A stretch of 64,000 nucleotides of DNA. Source: Paralichthys olivaceus (Eukaryota > Chordata > Actinopteri > Pleuronectiformes > Paralichthyidae). Under the pieces are notes generated by a model. The model was not told the origin of the DNA. It was given only the letters and a program-made list of their open reading frames with translations, and made no database searches. The position numbers and the translations under genes were made by a program. The stretch is from the NCBI RefSeq assembly GCF_024713975.1, contig NC_091116.1:12058986-12122985 (forward strand). The letters are read 5' to 3'. Shown in pieces: positions 49,788-61,800 of this stretch. Position 1 is the stretch's first letter. Each line of letters opens with the position of its first letter.

Positions 49788-50178
49788 TAAACTGTTCTCT
49801 TGATGTGTTTCTGCACAGCTCGGTGACGTGACGCCTGCTCCTCCTGCGTCACACAGTGTCTGCTGCTGCGTGGCTGGCAGTGATGCTAACAGGTCCGAGT
49901 GGAGGGGGGGGGGTGCTGTTTCAGAGCGGAGTCAGGAAGACACTGATGCTAATGAGGCATTAGCTTAAGCCTATAATGCAGAGCATGGCAGTTTAACATT
50001 GAGGGTGGCACACAACCGATCTGACTCGGTGGATTTGAGATGATGTTGCTGCTGGTGACCTAAAAGCTGCACATTGTTCACTTCATGCAACATTGTTGTC
50101 ATACAATCGTGCATTAAGCTGTTTTCCATCTAAATTCCATTTGCATTATTATATTGCATTACTCGCTGTGTATTATCA
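49788..50178 (+). repeat. Segmental duplication, copy A (391 bp)
   Basis: Nearly identical to 51173-51575 over its whole length. It begins TAAACTGTTCTCTTGATG and ends at TATTATCA. Differences are one G in a poly-G run, an 11-bp insertion in copy B and a few substitutions near the 3' end. It carries the palindrome GCTAATG-AGG-CATTAGC at 49948-49964. Confidence 0.95.
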
Positions 50179-51172
50179 CCAGCACCACTTTTGATCTCCA
50201 GCTCCACAGATCTGACTGTACGTAAAAAAGGCAAAGTGCTTGGATGCTCCATATACATAAATATATATATATATATATATGTATGTGTTCTGATACTAGT
50301 ATAAAAGGGATGAGATGAGATAAGAAAAGATAAGATGAGATGGAGAACATTTCTGAAATGAGGACAGTGAAAAAATAAACATCAGTCGAGTAATAAAAAG
50401 TGAACATGCAATATAAACACCTGTAAAAGATATAAATGGAATATAAATATTAATATAATACATACAGTGAATTGTGCTTCACATTAGTTGTTGAATTACA
50501 CGGACAAAGATGACTGTTAGTGTCAGGTTGAATGTTTCTGGTGCGGAATCTTCAGAAAACGTGAAAGTAAAGTTTCAGTGCTTCATTGTGGATAAATACA
50601 TGAATCAGATTGTTGTATTCTGTGTCTGTCAGAGTCTCTGATAGCAGCAGCAGAGACGTTGAGCCAGGTTTCCCCTCAGGATACAATAAAAACGTATCAT
50701 ATTCTCCCATTAGCGTGCATGTGTTTTTGTATTGAATGGAAGTACTCATCCTAAGTACTGAATAAATATCCCAGCCTTCATATCCGCTCCATCTGTTTAT
50801 CTTCCCTCTGTACATTCATATATTTGATTTTATTAAAGTATAAAACATTAGTCATCAGTGTCAACTCATTTTAAAATTAACCTCAATTCATTTCTTGTGA
50901 AATTGTTTTTAGATGAGGAGAAAAACAGTTTTTTTTAAAAAGGCTCGGCACCCTCTGTCTGAAGCATGTTGGCCTCCATGAGTCACTGCCGGCCTCGGGC
51001 TGAGACGTGAACTGGTGGTGCAGCCCAACCAAATGTTTGCTAAACCCTAATCCCAGCTCTGACGACAACTGTGTCCGCTCTTTGCTTGTTTAAACGCTGG
51101 AAAGAAAAATATTTCCTGTTTCTCTGCTGATTTAGTAACAAAACTCTGAACAAATCGCACGATATCGAACTG

Positions 51173-51575
51173 TAAACTGTTCTCTTGATGTGTTTCTGCA
51201 CAGCTCGGTGACGTGACGCCTGCTCCTCCTGCGTCACACAGTGTCTGCTGCTGCGTGGCTGGCAGTGATGCTAACAGGTCCGAGTGGAGGGGGGGGGGGT
51301 GCTGTTTCAGAGCGGAGTCAGGAAGACACTGATGCTAATGAGGCATTAGCTTAAGCCTATAATGCAGAGCATGGCAGTTTAACATTGAGGGTGGCCCACA
51401 GGCAGCACACAACCGATCTGACTCGGTGGATTTGAGATGATGTTGCTGCTGGTGACCTAAAAGCTGCACATTGTTCACTTCATGCAACATTGTTGTCATA
51501 CAATCGTGCATTAAGCTGTTTTCCATCTAAATTCCATTTGCATTAGTACTTTGCATTACTCGCTGTGTATTATCA
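51173..51575 (+). repeat. Segmental duplication, copy B (403 bp)
   Basis: Direct repeat of 49788-50178, 1385 bp downstream, with about 11 extra bases (CCCACAGGCAG region) and one extra G. The palindrome is at 51334-51350. About 1 kb of unrelated DNA separates the copies. Confidence 0.95.
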
Positions 51576-52366
51576 ATTCCTTCAATCCGGTCTGTTCAGA
51601 CATGACACTGCTGAAACTCAGACAAAATAAATACAACCACACAACTGAGCATGGATCCAAATATGTGACGCCATCAATTAAGCAGGAAGCCAATATGTTG
51701 CTTTGTTTGTTTTATAGTTATCAGTGTTTTTCATCCAGATGTAGCTCAAGCTCATATTTATGCTTTTAAAAAACTTCCGTTTGAAGTCGGTTTTATAATT
51801 TGTCGGCTTTAATTTGATCTGCGTCGTCCCTGAGACTAAATCCTGCACATTCCCATAATCTCATTTCTGTAAACATATCAGGGAGGCTTCTGCCTTTGTA
51901 ACAGGTCAAACACCTGTGGGCACCTATGGGTAATGTCTGTCTGCATGAGAACCGTGTGTATTTAACATTAATCATCTTATATGTCATGTCATGTGTGTGT
52001 GTGTGTGTTCAGGTGTGGTTTGTTTCCCCTCAGGGCACAATAACAAAGTTCATCATTCCATTAGCCTGAGTGTGTCGTGTGGGATTGAATCAGACAGGAA
52101 TCATTTGATGCTCACTCCTGTTCGTGCTTCATCGTCTCTCTGTTCTTTAAACCCAGATCTTTTCTGAACGTCTCTCCTGAACCTTCTGCTCCTCGCTGCA
52201 CTGCCACATGTGGAAAAACATCTGAGTCCATCGAGGCGGCGCCTGGAGCCGGGACTCGCTGTTTTTCGACCTTGGTCCCGGTGCTTGTTTACCTGCTGAG
52301 TGGAATGTGGAGTTATGTAAGATTTAATCTATTAGAAAGTACATGTCACTCTGTTACCTGGGCCAC

Positions 52367-52367
52367 A

Positions 52368-52396
<29 letters not shown>
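52367..52396. repeat. CA microsatellite
   Basis: An uninterrupted CA run; a second one lies at 52637-52659. Confidence 0.9.
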
Positions 52397-52398
<2 letters not shown>

Positions 52399-53924
52399 AA
52401 CCCACACACCGACGCACAGCTCGATGATATGGCCTCTTCTCTCCCATGTATCCACACTGTACTCAAATAAAGGTCCATAACCCTGTGTACACAACACTAA
52501 TCTTTACAACACACACATGCACGGTGCACACACGTTCTGACACTCGTTTGAGCTCACTGTGTCCTGACGTGTGAACGTTTATGACCAATAGCAGGTTTTT
52601 TACAGGCGAGCAACAAAGATAAAGGCCCACTCAGTTCACACACACACACACACACACAGTGGAAACTCACTCGCCTCCGCATCGTTAACCAATGTGTTGC
52701 CATCATAGAGTCGGCCTCATCTATGGAAAACGTGGCGCTGACGTGATCCCGCCGTGTGTTTGTGTCACCGGTCAATATTTCTTTCCATAGATTTCTCTTG
52801 GTGGAGGCCGTCTCCTCTCTGGCCTCACGCCGAGTCAAACTGCTCGGAAACACCCTCTGAACGTCACTCACCACATCTGCTATCGACGAGCTGCGGCTCA
52901 TTCCGCCGTTCCCCCTTTAGCATGTCAGTAAATATGATGTAAAAATAGACATTTGCATACATGACGAACACGTGTGCTGCACAGAACAACTGCTCTGGAC
53001 GTGTTGCAACCGTTCCTCTTGGTATGTGCAGCTCCAGCTCATTACACAACCCAGTATTAGAGAGATGATGACCTGAAATTCTTATTTTACCGCCACACGC
53101 TGCTTTAATCCACTCATTTGGACGTATGTGACTAAAGCTAATAGTTTTTACTGGAAATGCAACAACAACTTCCTGTATGAGATCGATTCTTTGTCCCACG
53201 CAGGAGCAGGAGTGCAGCTGCTCCACATATGTCCCATATGAACTTTTCACCAGCAGCTGTCTGCAGGAGTTTGAAACTGGGTCCAATCCTATTAGAGGGA
53301 ATGGGTTAGTGCCTATAGGAATCTTAGTAAGCAGCACAACAACACCCACCAAGCTGAGGTCACACCGGGGGCATGTTTGCGTGCGTGGCAGCCAAGTAAA
53401 TCATCCGTCAAACACGGCAGCCATGAGGCTAAAGCTTACCGAGCAGGACAGAGTCGTAGTGAGACACATTCGAAAAGGGCTTAACGGAGAGTGGTGACAC
53501 GCAAAGACGCTGCGCCGGAAACCTCCCGATGGAATCCAGGAGAACGGGGCTGTGCAATGCAGGAATTCTAATATTTCTACTTCCTGCTTGAAAGTTAGTT
53601 TTGTTTACTCTTTTTCATTTTGGGTAAAATATTCAAACATCTCGTAAAGAACGTTTTTTCTTTTCCCATCATTTCCTGGAAACCAGATTCTTTTGTCCTG
53701 TTGACAAACAAACCATCTCCTCAATATAACGAGTGATGAATGAACTCGGTGGATCTCATGACCCTGGACTCGGTCAAAGCTCACGCCCCCCCCCCCCGAG
53801 AACAATATAATTAGATTGATGTGTAACAAGTTGTTTTCCAGCAGAGCTCCAGATCTTGAGCCGGTGATAGGTAACGTTGCATAAGATGCATCAGAGGCTG
53901 GTGTTGTGTTTGCTGTGGAATGTG

Positions 53925-53928
<4 letters not shown>

Positions 53929-54000
<72 letters not shown>
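53929..54000. repeat. TG microsatellite, about 36 units
   Basis: The longest pure dinucleotide run in the window, uninterrupted for about 72 bp. It accounts for the poly-Val/Cys and poly-Thr/His frames across it. Confidence 0.97.
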
Positions 54001-54137
54001 CGGCTTCTGCTGTGAGGTGTCGAGACAGGAGCAGGAGTCACTGTCATCAAGTTCAGACGCAGATAAGGAGAGAACAGCGTGATCACAAACACAGGGAGGC
54101 CTGGCAATAAACTCGACAACGCTTCCGGTGCATAGAG

Positions 54138-54189
54138 TTCCTCCTCCTCCTCCTCCTCCTCCTCCTCCTCCTCCTCCTCCTCCTCCTCT
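54138..54189. repeat. TCC trinucleotide repeat, about 17 units
   Basis: A pure CCT/TCC run, giving a perfect polypyrimidine strand. Confidence 0.97.
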
Positions 54190-55872
54190 TCCTCACATTA
54201 ATGTGTCATCAACACCTGACTTCTTCTTCGGAGGCCTCGTGCTGTGTCGTTGCAGAACCACGTCCAAATACCAAACATCCCTGCACCTTCTGTTGTGAGC
54301 TCATTGTTCATTCACATGGTGCCGGTGGAAACTGATTCATGTTACACATACACACGTATGTGAGAAGCTGCTCATCTTAATATCTTAATAAACACTGGAA
54401 CTCTGTGTTTGACGAAGAGGATGGGTCGGGTTTGTACATGAAAATGAGCCGACTGACCAAACAATGACTCATTCAGGATTTCAGCATCAGATGAAGGAGC
54501 TGAAATTAAAGAAGAGTTGTTGATGAGAAGAGGTCACAGTGCCCTTGACCTTTGACCTTCACCAGAATACAGAGACCCGGGCCCCGGTCTCAGAGTCAAA
54601 CCGAGGCCGGGCCGGGGTCACCGAGGGGCCGCTGCGGCGATCGCTCTTACTCAACACGATGTAACGGAGCAGGAGAGCGGTCAAGGATTTCAACTGAAAT
54701 TCATGTGGAGAGGGAGCGGGGGGGGGGGCTGTTATGACACAGCATGTTATGACAGACGGACGACAGACAGCTATTAAAAAGGTAAAAAAAGAAGAGAGCA
54801 CAGACCGCAGTCTGGGACGTAGCGATGTGTGAAGCCGTTCTACTTTTATCCAAAGGTCACCGGGCACCGTCCGCGGAGCCGCCCGGCTCGCACTCAGCCG
54901 GCCCACAGAGCGAAAGTGTTCAGTGTTGTGCGGCTCGTGGGAACAGGATCTCTCTGTCCTCAGCGCTCCTGACGTTTGACTAAGATTATGTGGTGAGGAG
55001 TTCAATCAGGCCCGAAGGCGCCGCAGCATCAAAACCATTCTTTGGCAAGCGTGATGTTATTTCTGTTCTTTCATTGTGTTTATAAAACAGCTGCTGGGAA
55101 CACATATTAGACGTGTGGGCACACGCTGTACTGAAAACACTGCCTGTCACTCATGTAGCTTAGCTTTAGCCTCGGAGCCGCCATCAACAGCTGTAACGTA
55201 CAAGTAGCATGAAAAGATCTCGACTTCATCTCTTCTCTAAATGGCTTCATTTTCTTTTGACATTTATTTAAAATTCAATTATATTATTTGATCTGTTTCA
55301 TCATTTGTTGTCACTGATTTTGTATTTTAGTAATTGTTGTTTTTGATTTTTGAATCGGCTGTTTTGCAAAGTCCTATAGAAATAAATAATACAACTACTC
55401 AACTTTGAGTATCTTTACTTCTCTCTCTGTGCATTGACCCGGACGTGCAGCTGTAACAAAGTGTTTTCCCAGTTTGGGATCAATAGATTCATCCATCGAA
55501 TCCAATCAGGAAGGAAACATGTTTCCTCTGCTTCGTCCACGTCAAGTGTCCTTCACAAGAACGAATTTCTCAGTGTGAGAAACCAGCAGGAGACAGGAAG
55601 CGTTGGAGACCCTCTCCCACGTCTCTCTCTGAGTGAGGCCCCCCCCCCCCCCGTGCCTCTCTGGCAAACTCTCACTGAGGCCTACAACAACACACTATAA
55701 ACACACCCCCCCCCCTCTCGGTGCTGGTGCGTGCCACGGAAGCAGTGACGTCAGTTATTTACTGTCTTGTAGGTCACTGTGCGGCGCAGCAGCACATCCA
55801 GCTTATGTAACTACTGCCCCTGTGCTGCATGACAGCATGACTGCAGAGTTTGTGTGTGGTGGGTGATGTCGT

Positions 55873-55930
<58 letters not shown>

Positions 55931-55935
55931 ACACT
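55873..55935. repeat. AC microsatellite
   Basis: About 30 AC units with one AAAC interruption. Confidence 0.97.
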
Positions 55936-56078
55936 GTAAACAGCCTCCCTCTCTCTCACTACCTCCACAAACATATCCCAGCATCCTCCACTGCAGCAGC
56001 AGCAGCAGAGAAGTAAACAACCCTGGCTGTCATGTGACTCAGCTCAGTGCAGCCCTGCGCCTCATGCACGGACAAAGC

Positions 56079-56093
56079 GCGCCCTCTGGCGGC
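56079..56093 (-). promoter_or_regulatory. Candidate CTCF motif, minus orientation
   Basis: Read on the minus strand it is GCCGCCAGAGGGCGC, one mismatch from the core CCASYAGRKGGCR. A second near-match, GCCACCATCTGGTGGC at 56139-56154, is a near-perfect palindrome with 7-bp arms. Confidence 0.4.
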
Positions 56094-56519
56094 TGCAGCA
56101 AGCAATCAACAGTCCTCAATTCTGGATTTCGCCTCACTGCCACCATCTGGTGGCGAGTAAAGGTACTTACAAATCATCGCTGAATTAATTCAAGAATCGT
56201 TAAAATGTTGTTTTCCTGTGTTACTGTCGGTTAATATATAAAGTTAATTATTGATAATATTGTTTTAATGTTGTTGCTCTTGTTGACACCGAATGCAGCG
56301 AAAACAAAATCACGGAAAATGCAGTTTAATATAAAAACATGGTAAACTTACGTTACAACATAATAATTCATCCCAGATGAAACGTTAAAAAACGTGACGT
56401 ATTTAAGATGTGACGTCACTGTAGTTTAACCACTAAACGTAAAAGTTTCTGAACATTTAAAAAGATCGACCGGGCGTCGGAACAAATGTTCAGCTCTTGT
56501 TTCGAGGGGGAACGTTTTT

Positions 56520-56597
56520 AACTCAGGTACCTGCTTTGTCAATACGGAAGTGGAGTTTCTCTCTGTGTGGTTTTGTTTGTTTGGAGGAATAAAGAAG
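56520..56597 (+). other. lig4: Possible lig4 5'UTR exon
   Basis: The lig4 ATG lies 9 bases after an acceptor (GTGTGTTACAG ending at 57507), so an upstream non-coding exon is expected. GAAG-GTAATG at 56594-56601 is a plausible donor. The exon's 5' limit is a guess. Confidence 0.3.
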
Positions 56598-56971
56598 GTA
56601 ATGATGAGTTTTATGATTAATAGTTCGTTTAACTGTTAATTTTACAACATGTGTCGTCTCTGATCTTCAAACTGAGTTTAAGAGCGATTCATTTTTTTAA
56701 ATGAAAGCAAATTAAAACGCTTAGTTTATCCACGTTTTGTTTTGTGTGAACATGATATCACATAAAGGTGATTTTACAAACCAATCTGAAATATTTTGAA
56801 TGTTCTTCATTTGTCTGGACAAACTTTTTGACCACAGTCTGTGGGACATGTCCGGACAACACACACTGTGACTTTTATTTTGAAGACATCACTGGAGTTG
56901 TAGTTTTCTCTCCTCCTCGTGTTGATGTAAATATATTTCAACTTTGTATGATATGTTTTGTGTAATGTCTG

Positions 56972-56972
<1 letters not shown>

Positions 56973-57010
<38 letters not shown>
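56973..57010. repeat. TG microsatellite upstream of lig4
   Basis: A pure TG run of about 19 units, about 500 bp before the lig4 coding exon. Confidence 0.95.
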
Positions 57011-57011
<1 letters not shown>

Positions 57012-57515
57012 TATTAAATCACCTCCTCATGTGAATCACATTACAACAGGTCCTGGTGGAGGGAGACATGTCTCAGTTGAAGTTTGACCTTTTTGGACCA
57101 ATAATCTGCAACAGGAGTTATAACAATACTTATCTCTTAATAATTAAAGTCTTATGACTCATCAGCCGAGAATAACAAAACAAATGGAAATGATTTCAAA
57201 GATATATTAACGATAGAAATGAGAGGAAAAGGTAAATAAAAGGAGATTTTTACATCGACAGAGAGAAAAATGGAATAAAAGTGATGTGTGTAACATTTTA
57301 CGTTGCGTTTAAAGACTTCAACACTTGAGGAGCCGCACTGGTTCACACACTGTGAGCATGTGATACATTGAAGCAGATGCAAGACCATGAAAGAATCTAA
57401 AAATATCAACACAGAAAGTGAATCACTGAAGGACTTTCGTCCAGGAATGATGTTGTCAAACTGCAAAGTAAAGTGATGATTCAGTTAATTTCCTCCGTGT
57501 GTTACAGATTGCACC

Positions 57516-60346
57516 ATGGAGGGACCTTCCACAAGCGGCGCTGCTGAAGAACCATCTGTTGCAGCACAAGTTCCTTTCCTTCACCTGTGCACCACTTTAG
57601 AGAAAATCCAGAAGTCCAAACTCCGTCCTGATAAATCCAAGATCCTCAGAGATTTCATCGAGTCGTGGAGGAAGTTTCACTCCGCCCTCCACAAAGACAA
57701 TCCCAACACAACTGACTCTTTCTACCCAGCTATGCGCCTCGTCGTTCCCTCGTTCGAACGGGAGCGGATGGCTTATGGCATCAAGGAGAACATGTTAGCT
57801 AAACTCTACATCAATGTATTAGGCCTCCCACAGAACGGCCCAGAGGCCAATAAACTGTTGAACTACAGAGCTCCCACTACGTCCCAAGGAGAGGCCGGAG
57901 ACTTTGCTGGCATGGCGTACTTTGTGCTGAAGAAACGATGCACCAACCAAGGAAACCTCAGCATCAAAGAAGTCAATGAATTTTTGGACACGGTGGCGAT
58001 CAACAACGCGGGCAAGCAGAAGGATCTCGTGAAAAAGGGTCTCCTGCACCTCATCACCCAGAGCTCAGCTCTGGAGCAAAAGTGGCTCATCAGGATGATT
58101 TTGAAGGACATGAAGCTCGGGATCAGCAAAGAAATAGTTCTCCAAGTCTTCCACCCAGATGCTACTGAGCTCTACAACGTCAACACAGACTTGAACAAGG
58201 TTTGCCAGCAGCTCCACGACCCGTCCTTGTCTCTGAGCGAAGTCTCCATCGGCCTTTTCTCTGCCTTCAAGCCGATGTTAGCAGCTGTGGCCAACATCCG
58301 CAATGTGGAGAAACAGATGGGCAACAGTCCCTTTTACATCCAGACCAAGCTGGACGGGGAGCGTATCCAGCTGCACAAAGACGGAGACGTGTACAAATAC
58401 TTCAGTCGAAATGCTTTTGAATACACGCAGCAGTTTGGAGGATCGCCCCTGGAGGGCTCACTGACACCTCACATCCATAATGTGTTTAAACGTCATGTGG
58501 TGAACTGTATCCTCGATGGTGAGATGATGGCGTACAACCCGACCACAGAGACCTTCATGCAGAAAGGAAGCAAGTTCGACATCAAGAAGCTGGTGGACGA
58601 CTCTGGGTTGCAGACATGCTTCTGTGTGTTTGACGTGTTACTCATCAATGGACAGAAGTTTGCCAATGAAACACTGCAGAGGCGCTACGAGGTAATTAAC
58701 ACCGTTTTCACACCAGTCAAGGGAAGGATTCACCTGGTGCCGAAGAGCGATGCCAGAACCAGGCAAGAGGTGGTGAACGCCCTCAACGATGCCATAGACA
58801 GCAGAGAAGAGGGGATCCTGGTGAAGGATCCGCTATCCATCTACAAACCTGACAAACGAGGGGAAGGATGGCTGAAGATAAAGCCAGAATATGTCGATGG
58901 CTTGATGGATGAACTTGACCTGCTGATCATCGGCGGCTACTGGGGCAAAGGGAGACGAGGCGGCATGATGTCCCATTTCTTATGTGGCATTGCTGAGGCT
59001 CCGAAGCCTGGCGAGAACCCGTCAGTGTTTCACTCGTTCTGCCGCATCGGCTCTGGCTACACCATGAAGGAGTTGTACGACCTTGGTTTGAAGCTCGCCA
59101 AGCACTGGAAGGTTTACCGGAAAACTGACCCCCCCGCCTCCATCCTGTGTGCAACAGAGAAGCCAGAAGTCTACATCGAGCCCTGCAACTCTGTCATCAT
59201 TCAGGTCAAGGCGGCGGAGATAGTCAGCAGCGACATGTACAAAACCAACTGCACCCTGCGCTTCCCAAGGATTGAGAAGATCCGCGATGACAAACAGTGG
59301 CACCAGTGCATGACTCTGGCAGAGCTGGATCAGTTCCGCAGCAAGGCGCTGGGGAAGCTCGCCTCGCGGCACCTTAGCATCAACAACGAGGAACCGCAGA
59401 AGAAGAAGCGCAAGGTGGCACCCAAACCTAAGAAAGTGGTCGGAATCATCGACCACTTTAAGCCGCAGGACTTCTCCGCGGTTACCAAGGAGACGGATAT
59501 GTTTGAGGATGTGGAGTTCTGCGTCCTGAACGGCACCGCGGATCACCCCAAGGCGGAGCTGGAAAAGGGCGTCGTCAGGTAAAATAAAAACTTGTGATTC
59601 TGTAATTTGATGAAACCGTAGACCAGCTATTACTTAAAGTCTGTTACTGTAAATAACTGCTGTCCTGTCCATGCAGGTGTGGAGGCATCGTGGTTCAAAA
59701 CCCCGGGCGTGACACCTACTGTGTGATCGCCGGCGTGGAGAACATGCGCGTCAAGAACCTGATTTTGTCCAACCAGCACGACATGGTTTGGGCGTCCTGG
59801 CTGCTGGAGTGCCTGCAACAGAAGGAAGTGGTCCCATGGCAACCGCACCACATGATCCACATGTCGCCCTCCACCAGGGAGCACTTCTCCAAGGAGTACG
59901 ACAGCTACGGCGACAGCTACCACGTGGACACGGACGAGCAGCAGCTGCGCGAGGTGTTCGGCCGCATCGGCAGCAGCAACGAGCCGGCGGCCGTGAACGT
60001 CGGGCAGGTGGAGCAGCGCTACAGCTGGGACGACCTTCCCACCAGCATGTTCAGACCCTTCAGGGTTTACATGGACAGCCGTGCTGACGTAGGAGAAACC
60101 GAAACAGCCGTACCTGCGTCCTGTGTGGACATCAGGGCGCTGGAGTTCCGTTACCATGGCGGCGTGGTGGAGCAGAAGTTGGAGGAAGGCGTCTCTCATG
60201 TCATCATCACAGAGGAAACAAGACTTCTGGATTTCAGGACTCTGAGGCGGAGCTTCAGGAAGAAGTTTAAGATTGTAAGAGACTCGTGGGTGAGTGACTC
60301 GATCGAAGCCGGATATGTGATGAATGACAACGATTATTTAGTTTGA
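57516..60346 (+). CDS. lig4: DNA ligase 4
   Basis: ATP-dependent ligase that, with XRCC4/XLF, seals double-strand breaks in non-homologous end joining and V(D)J recombination (nucleus). Exons 57516-59578 and 59677-60346 join in phase to 2733 nt (910 residues; human 911, from memory). DNA-binding domain about 1-240. Nucleotidyltransferase motif I is TKLDGERI with adenylated Lys278. Other motifs are [10 protein letters not shown] (370-379), EEGILVKDP (431-439) and WLKIKPEY (452-459). An OB-fold runs to about 615, with a basic nuclear signal at 629-640 (KKKRKV core). Two BRCT domains lie near 660-745 and 815-910, and the XRCC4-binding linker between them is recognisable ([13 protein letters not shown]). 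The start context CACCATGG is strong. Human LIG4 coding sequence is in one exon; here a 98-bp intron splits BRCT1. AATAAA for polyadenylation is at 60386-60391. Confidence 0.97.
59579..59676 (+). other. lig4: lig4 intron, 98 bp
   Basis: Donor GTCAG-GTAAAA and acceptor GTCCATGCAG. Retention would end the protein at a TAA three bases inside the intron, yielding 688 residues without either BRCT domain. Confidence 0.85.
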
Positions 60347-61442
60347 AGAGTCTCACGTGACAACAGACTTTTTTAATTCTTTCCGAATAAAGTGAGTGTA
60401 GAGATTTTAATCAACTCAGACAAACATTCGCTATTAAAAGAAAAAGATGAGATTTTTTAACTTAATGTTTTTTGCATCTAGAATCATTTTATTATTCAAA
60501 TCTAGAAGCCAATTCTTATTTTTTACCTAAAACTTTAAGATAAGCAGTTTTCAGACGTGTACTCAGGAGTTTTGCTTTCACGCAGCCGGAGATTGTCCGA
60601 CTCGTTCACAGCAACAGGAACATGTGGGGAACATTCAGGCGAAGGGTGGAGCCTGTAGAGCAGCGGGAGGCGGGACATGATGTATAAATTCTGTTGTATA
60701 CAGATATGACACGACAACAATAATATATACGATATCAAAACAAACCCTGAAAGCTCTCGAATCTCGTCTTCTCTGCCGTGTCCTCACGTGGACTCACTCC
60801 AACATTTCATCAGGGGGCTGGAAGAGTATTTATTTCCCTGTGTGTGATCTTTGCCTTTATGCCTTGTCTGTTCCATCACATAATAAATACAAGTCCAATA
60901 ATGGTTTTTAAAATTAGTAATTAACTTTAAACGTGTGCGTGTGAAGCGATGGCCTTTGCCTCAGCTCTGTAGCGCGCTCCGCTGGTGGAGACGGACCGAG
61001 GGGCACCACAGGTGTACGTCAAAACTGCTTCAGCTCAAGGCCCTTCAGCCAAGATGTCGCCATTTTTTCCCGTCTCCAGAAATGTCACCAATGTGCCCTG
61101 GGACTCATTGATATGTTATAACCTTCATCACCATCGCCGCCGGGGTGCAGGGTGCCGCCTGTGGTGTCCTGCATTGCAAATGCCGCATGAATACATTTCC
61201 AAGGTAAAAGTGATGGAGAAGCTGTTTCTCATCATATCTTGTGAATTAACCCTGATAGGTTTGTGTTTCTTCCAACGTTGTTAAAATGAAATTTGAGGCT
61301 GTTTCCGCTGAGAAAACTTTGAGAGGGAAAGTGTCTGGACTCATGAGCTGTGTGTAACCTGTCGCCCACTCTGGACTATTTCCAGGTGATGCAGAGTGAG
61401 CGTTTGACTGACAGGCTTTAATTTGAGGTGCTCAGCCAGTGC

Positions 61443-61593
61443 TTATTCCTGCCAGGCTTCAACAAACACTTCAACCACCAGCTCTCTGAGAGATGACAGA
61501 TCCTCGCTCTGCAGAAACACCACGTCCTGACGGGGAAGGTGCTCTATCTCGGCCGGTTGTAGCTCTTCCAGATCATCCATCAGGAAGTGACAT
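61443..61593 (-). pseudogene. Unrecognised candidate terminal exon or exon relic
   Basis: Reading the minus strand after the acceptor-like GTGCTCACAG gives 49 uninterrupted codons and then TAA. The peptide starts CHFLMDDLEELQP and ends SLRELVVEVFVEAWQE. It is acidic, amphipathic and protein-like in composition, unlike the low-complexity shadow frames nearby. No upstream exon was found between here and nalf1, and I do not recognise the family. It may be a real last exon, a decayed gene remnant or chance. Confidence 0.3.
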
Positions 61594-61639
61594 CTGTGAG
61601 CACATCGGACGCGGCAGAAACAAATAGTTCGTAAGTGGC

Positions 61640-61800
61640 ACAGATGAAATGATTTAGGTCAAGGTCACCTCTCAAACCACAGGTTTTAACTTGTGAAATA
61701 TCCAGAACGCTCCAGGGAATCCTTTCACTTTTCAGACTTACTTCAAATTTGGTGCAAACTTAGACTCGAAAATGAACTGACTGGATTTCAGCAGTGAAAG
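61640..61800 (+). repeat. Dispersed fish repeat, copy 3 (diverged)
   Basis: Shares AGGTCAAGGTCACCT, CAAATTTGGTGCAAAC and ATGAACTGACTGGAT phrases with the copies at 690-880 and 8800-9060. Confidence 0.5.

Larger units (their letters stand above)
46271..57507. other. Gene-free spacer between irs2 and lig4
   Basis: No coding exon was recognised in about 11 kb. It holds a 0.4 kb duplicated segment (49788-50178 and 51173-51575), microsatellites at 47229, 52367, 52637, 53929, 54138, 55873 and 56973, poly-C runs at about 53788, 55640 and 55707, and CTCF-like motifs at 56079-56154. GC-rich patches at 54580-54660 and 54860-55020 could be promoter-like. MYO16, TNFSF13B and ABHD13, which sit here in human, were not seen. 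Confidence 0.5.

Noticed and set aside
49788-51575. LTR element (direct repeats with TG...CA-like ends)
   Set aside because: The identity extends outside the TG start, there is no primer-binding site or polypurine tract beside the repeats, and the 1 kb interior has no coding capacity. A local duplication is simpler.
53177-53497. 106-codon plus-strand frame
   Set aside because: No recognisable family, no splice or promoter context and ordinary length for chance.
54559-55005. 148-codon minus-strand frame in GC-rich DNA, considered as ABHD13 or another gene
   Set aside because: No hydrolase motifs or any recognisable domain; Ser/Arg/Pro-rich composition fits chance in GC-rich sequence.
59022-59546. 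174-codon frame antisense to lig4
   Set aside because: A shadow of the lig4 coding exon. The same applies to the 59630-60199 minus frame over exon 2.
60985-61284. 99-codon plus-strand frame between lig4 and nalf1
   Set aside because: No domain, no splice signals and repeat-like flanks.
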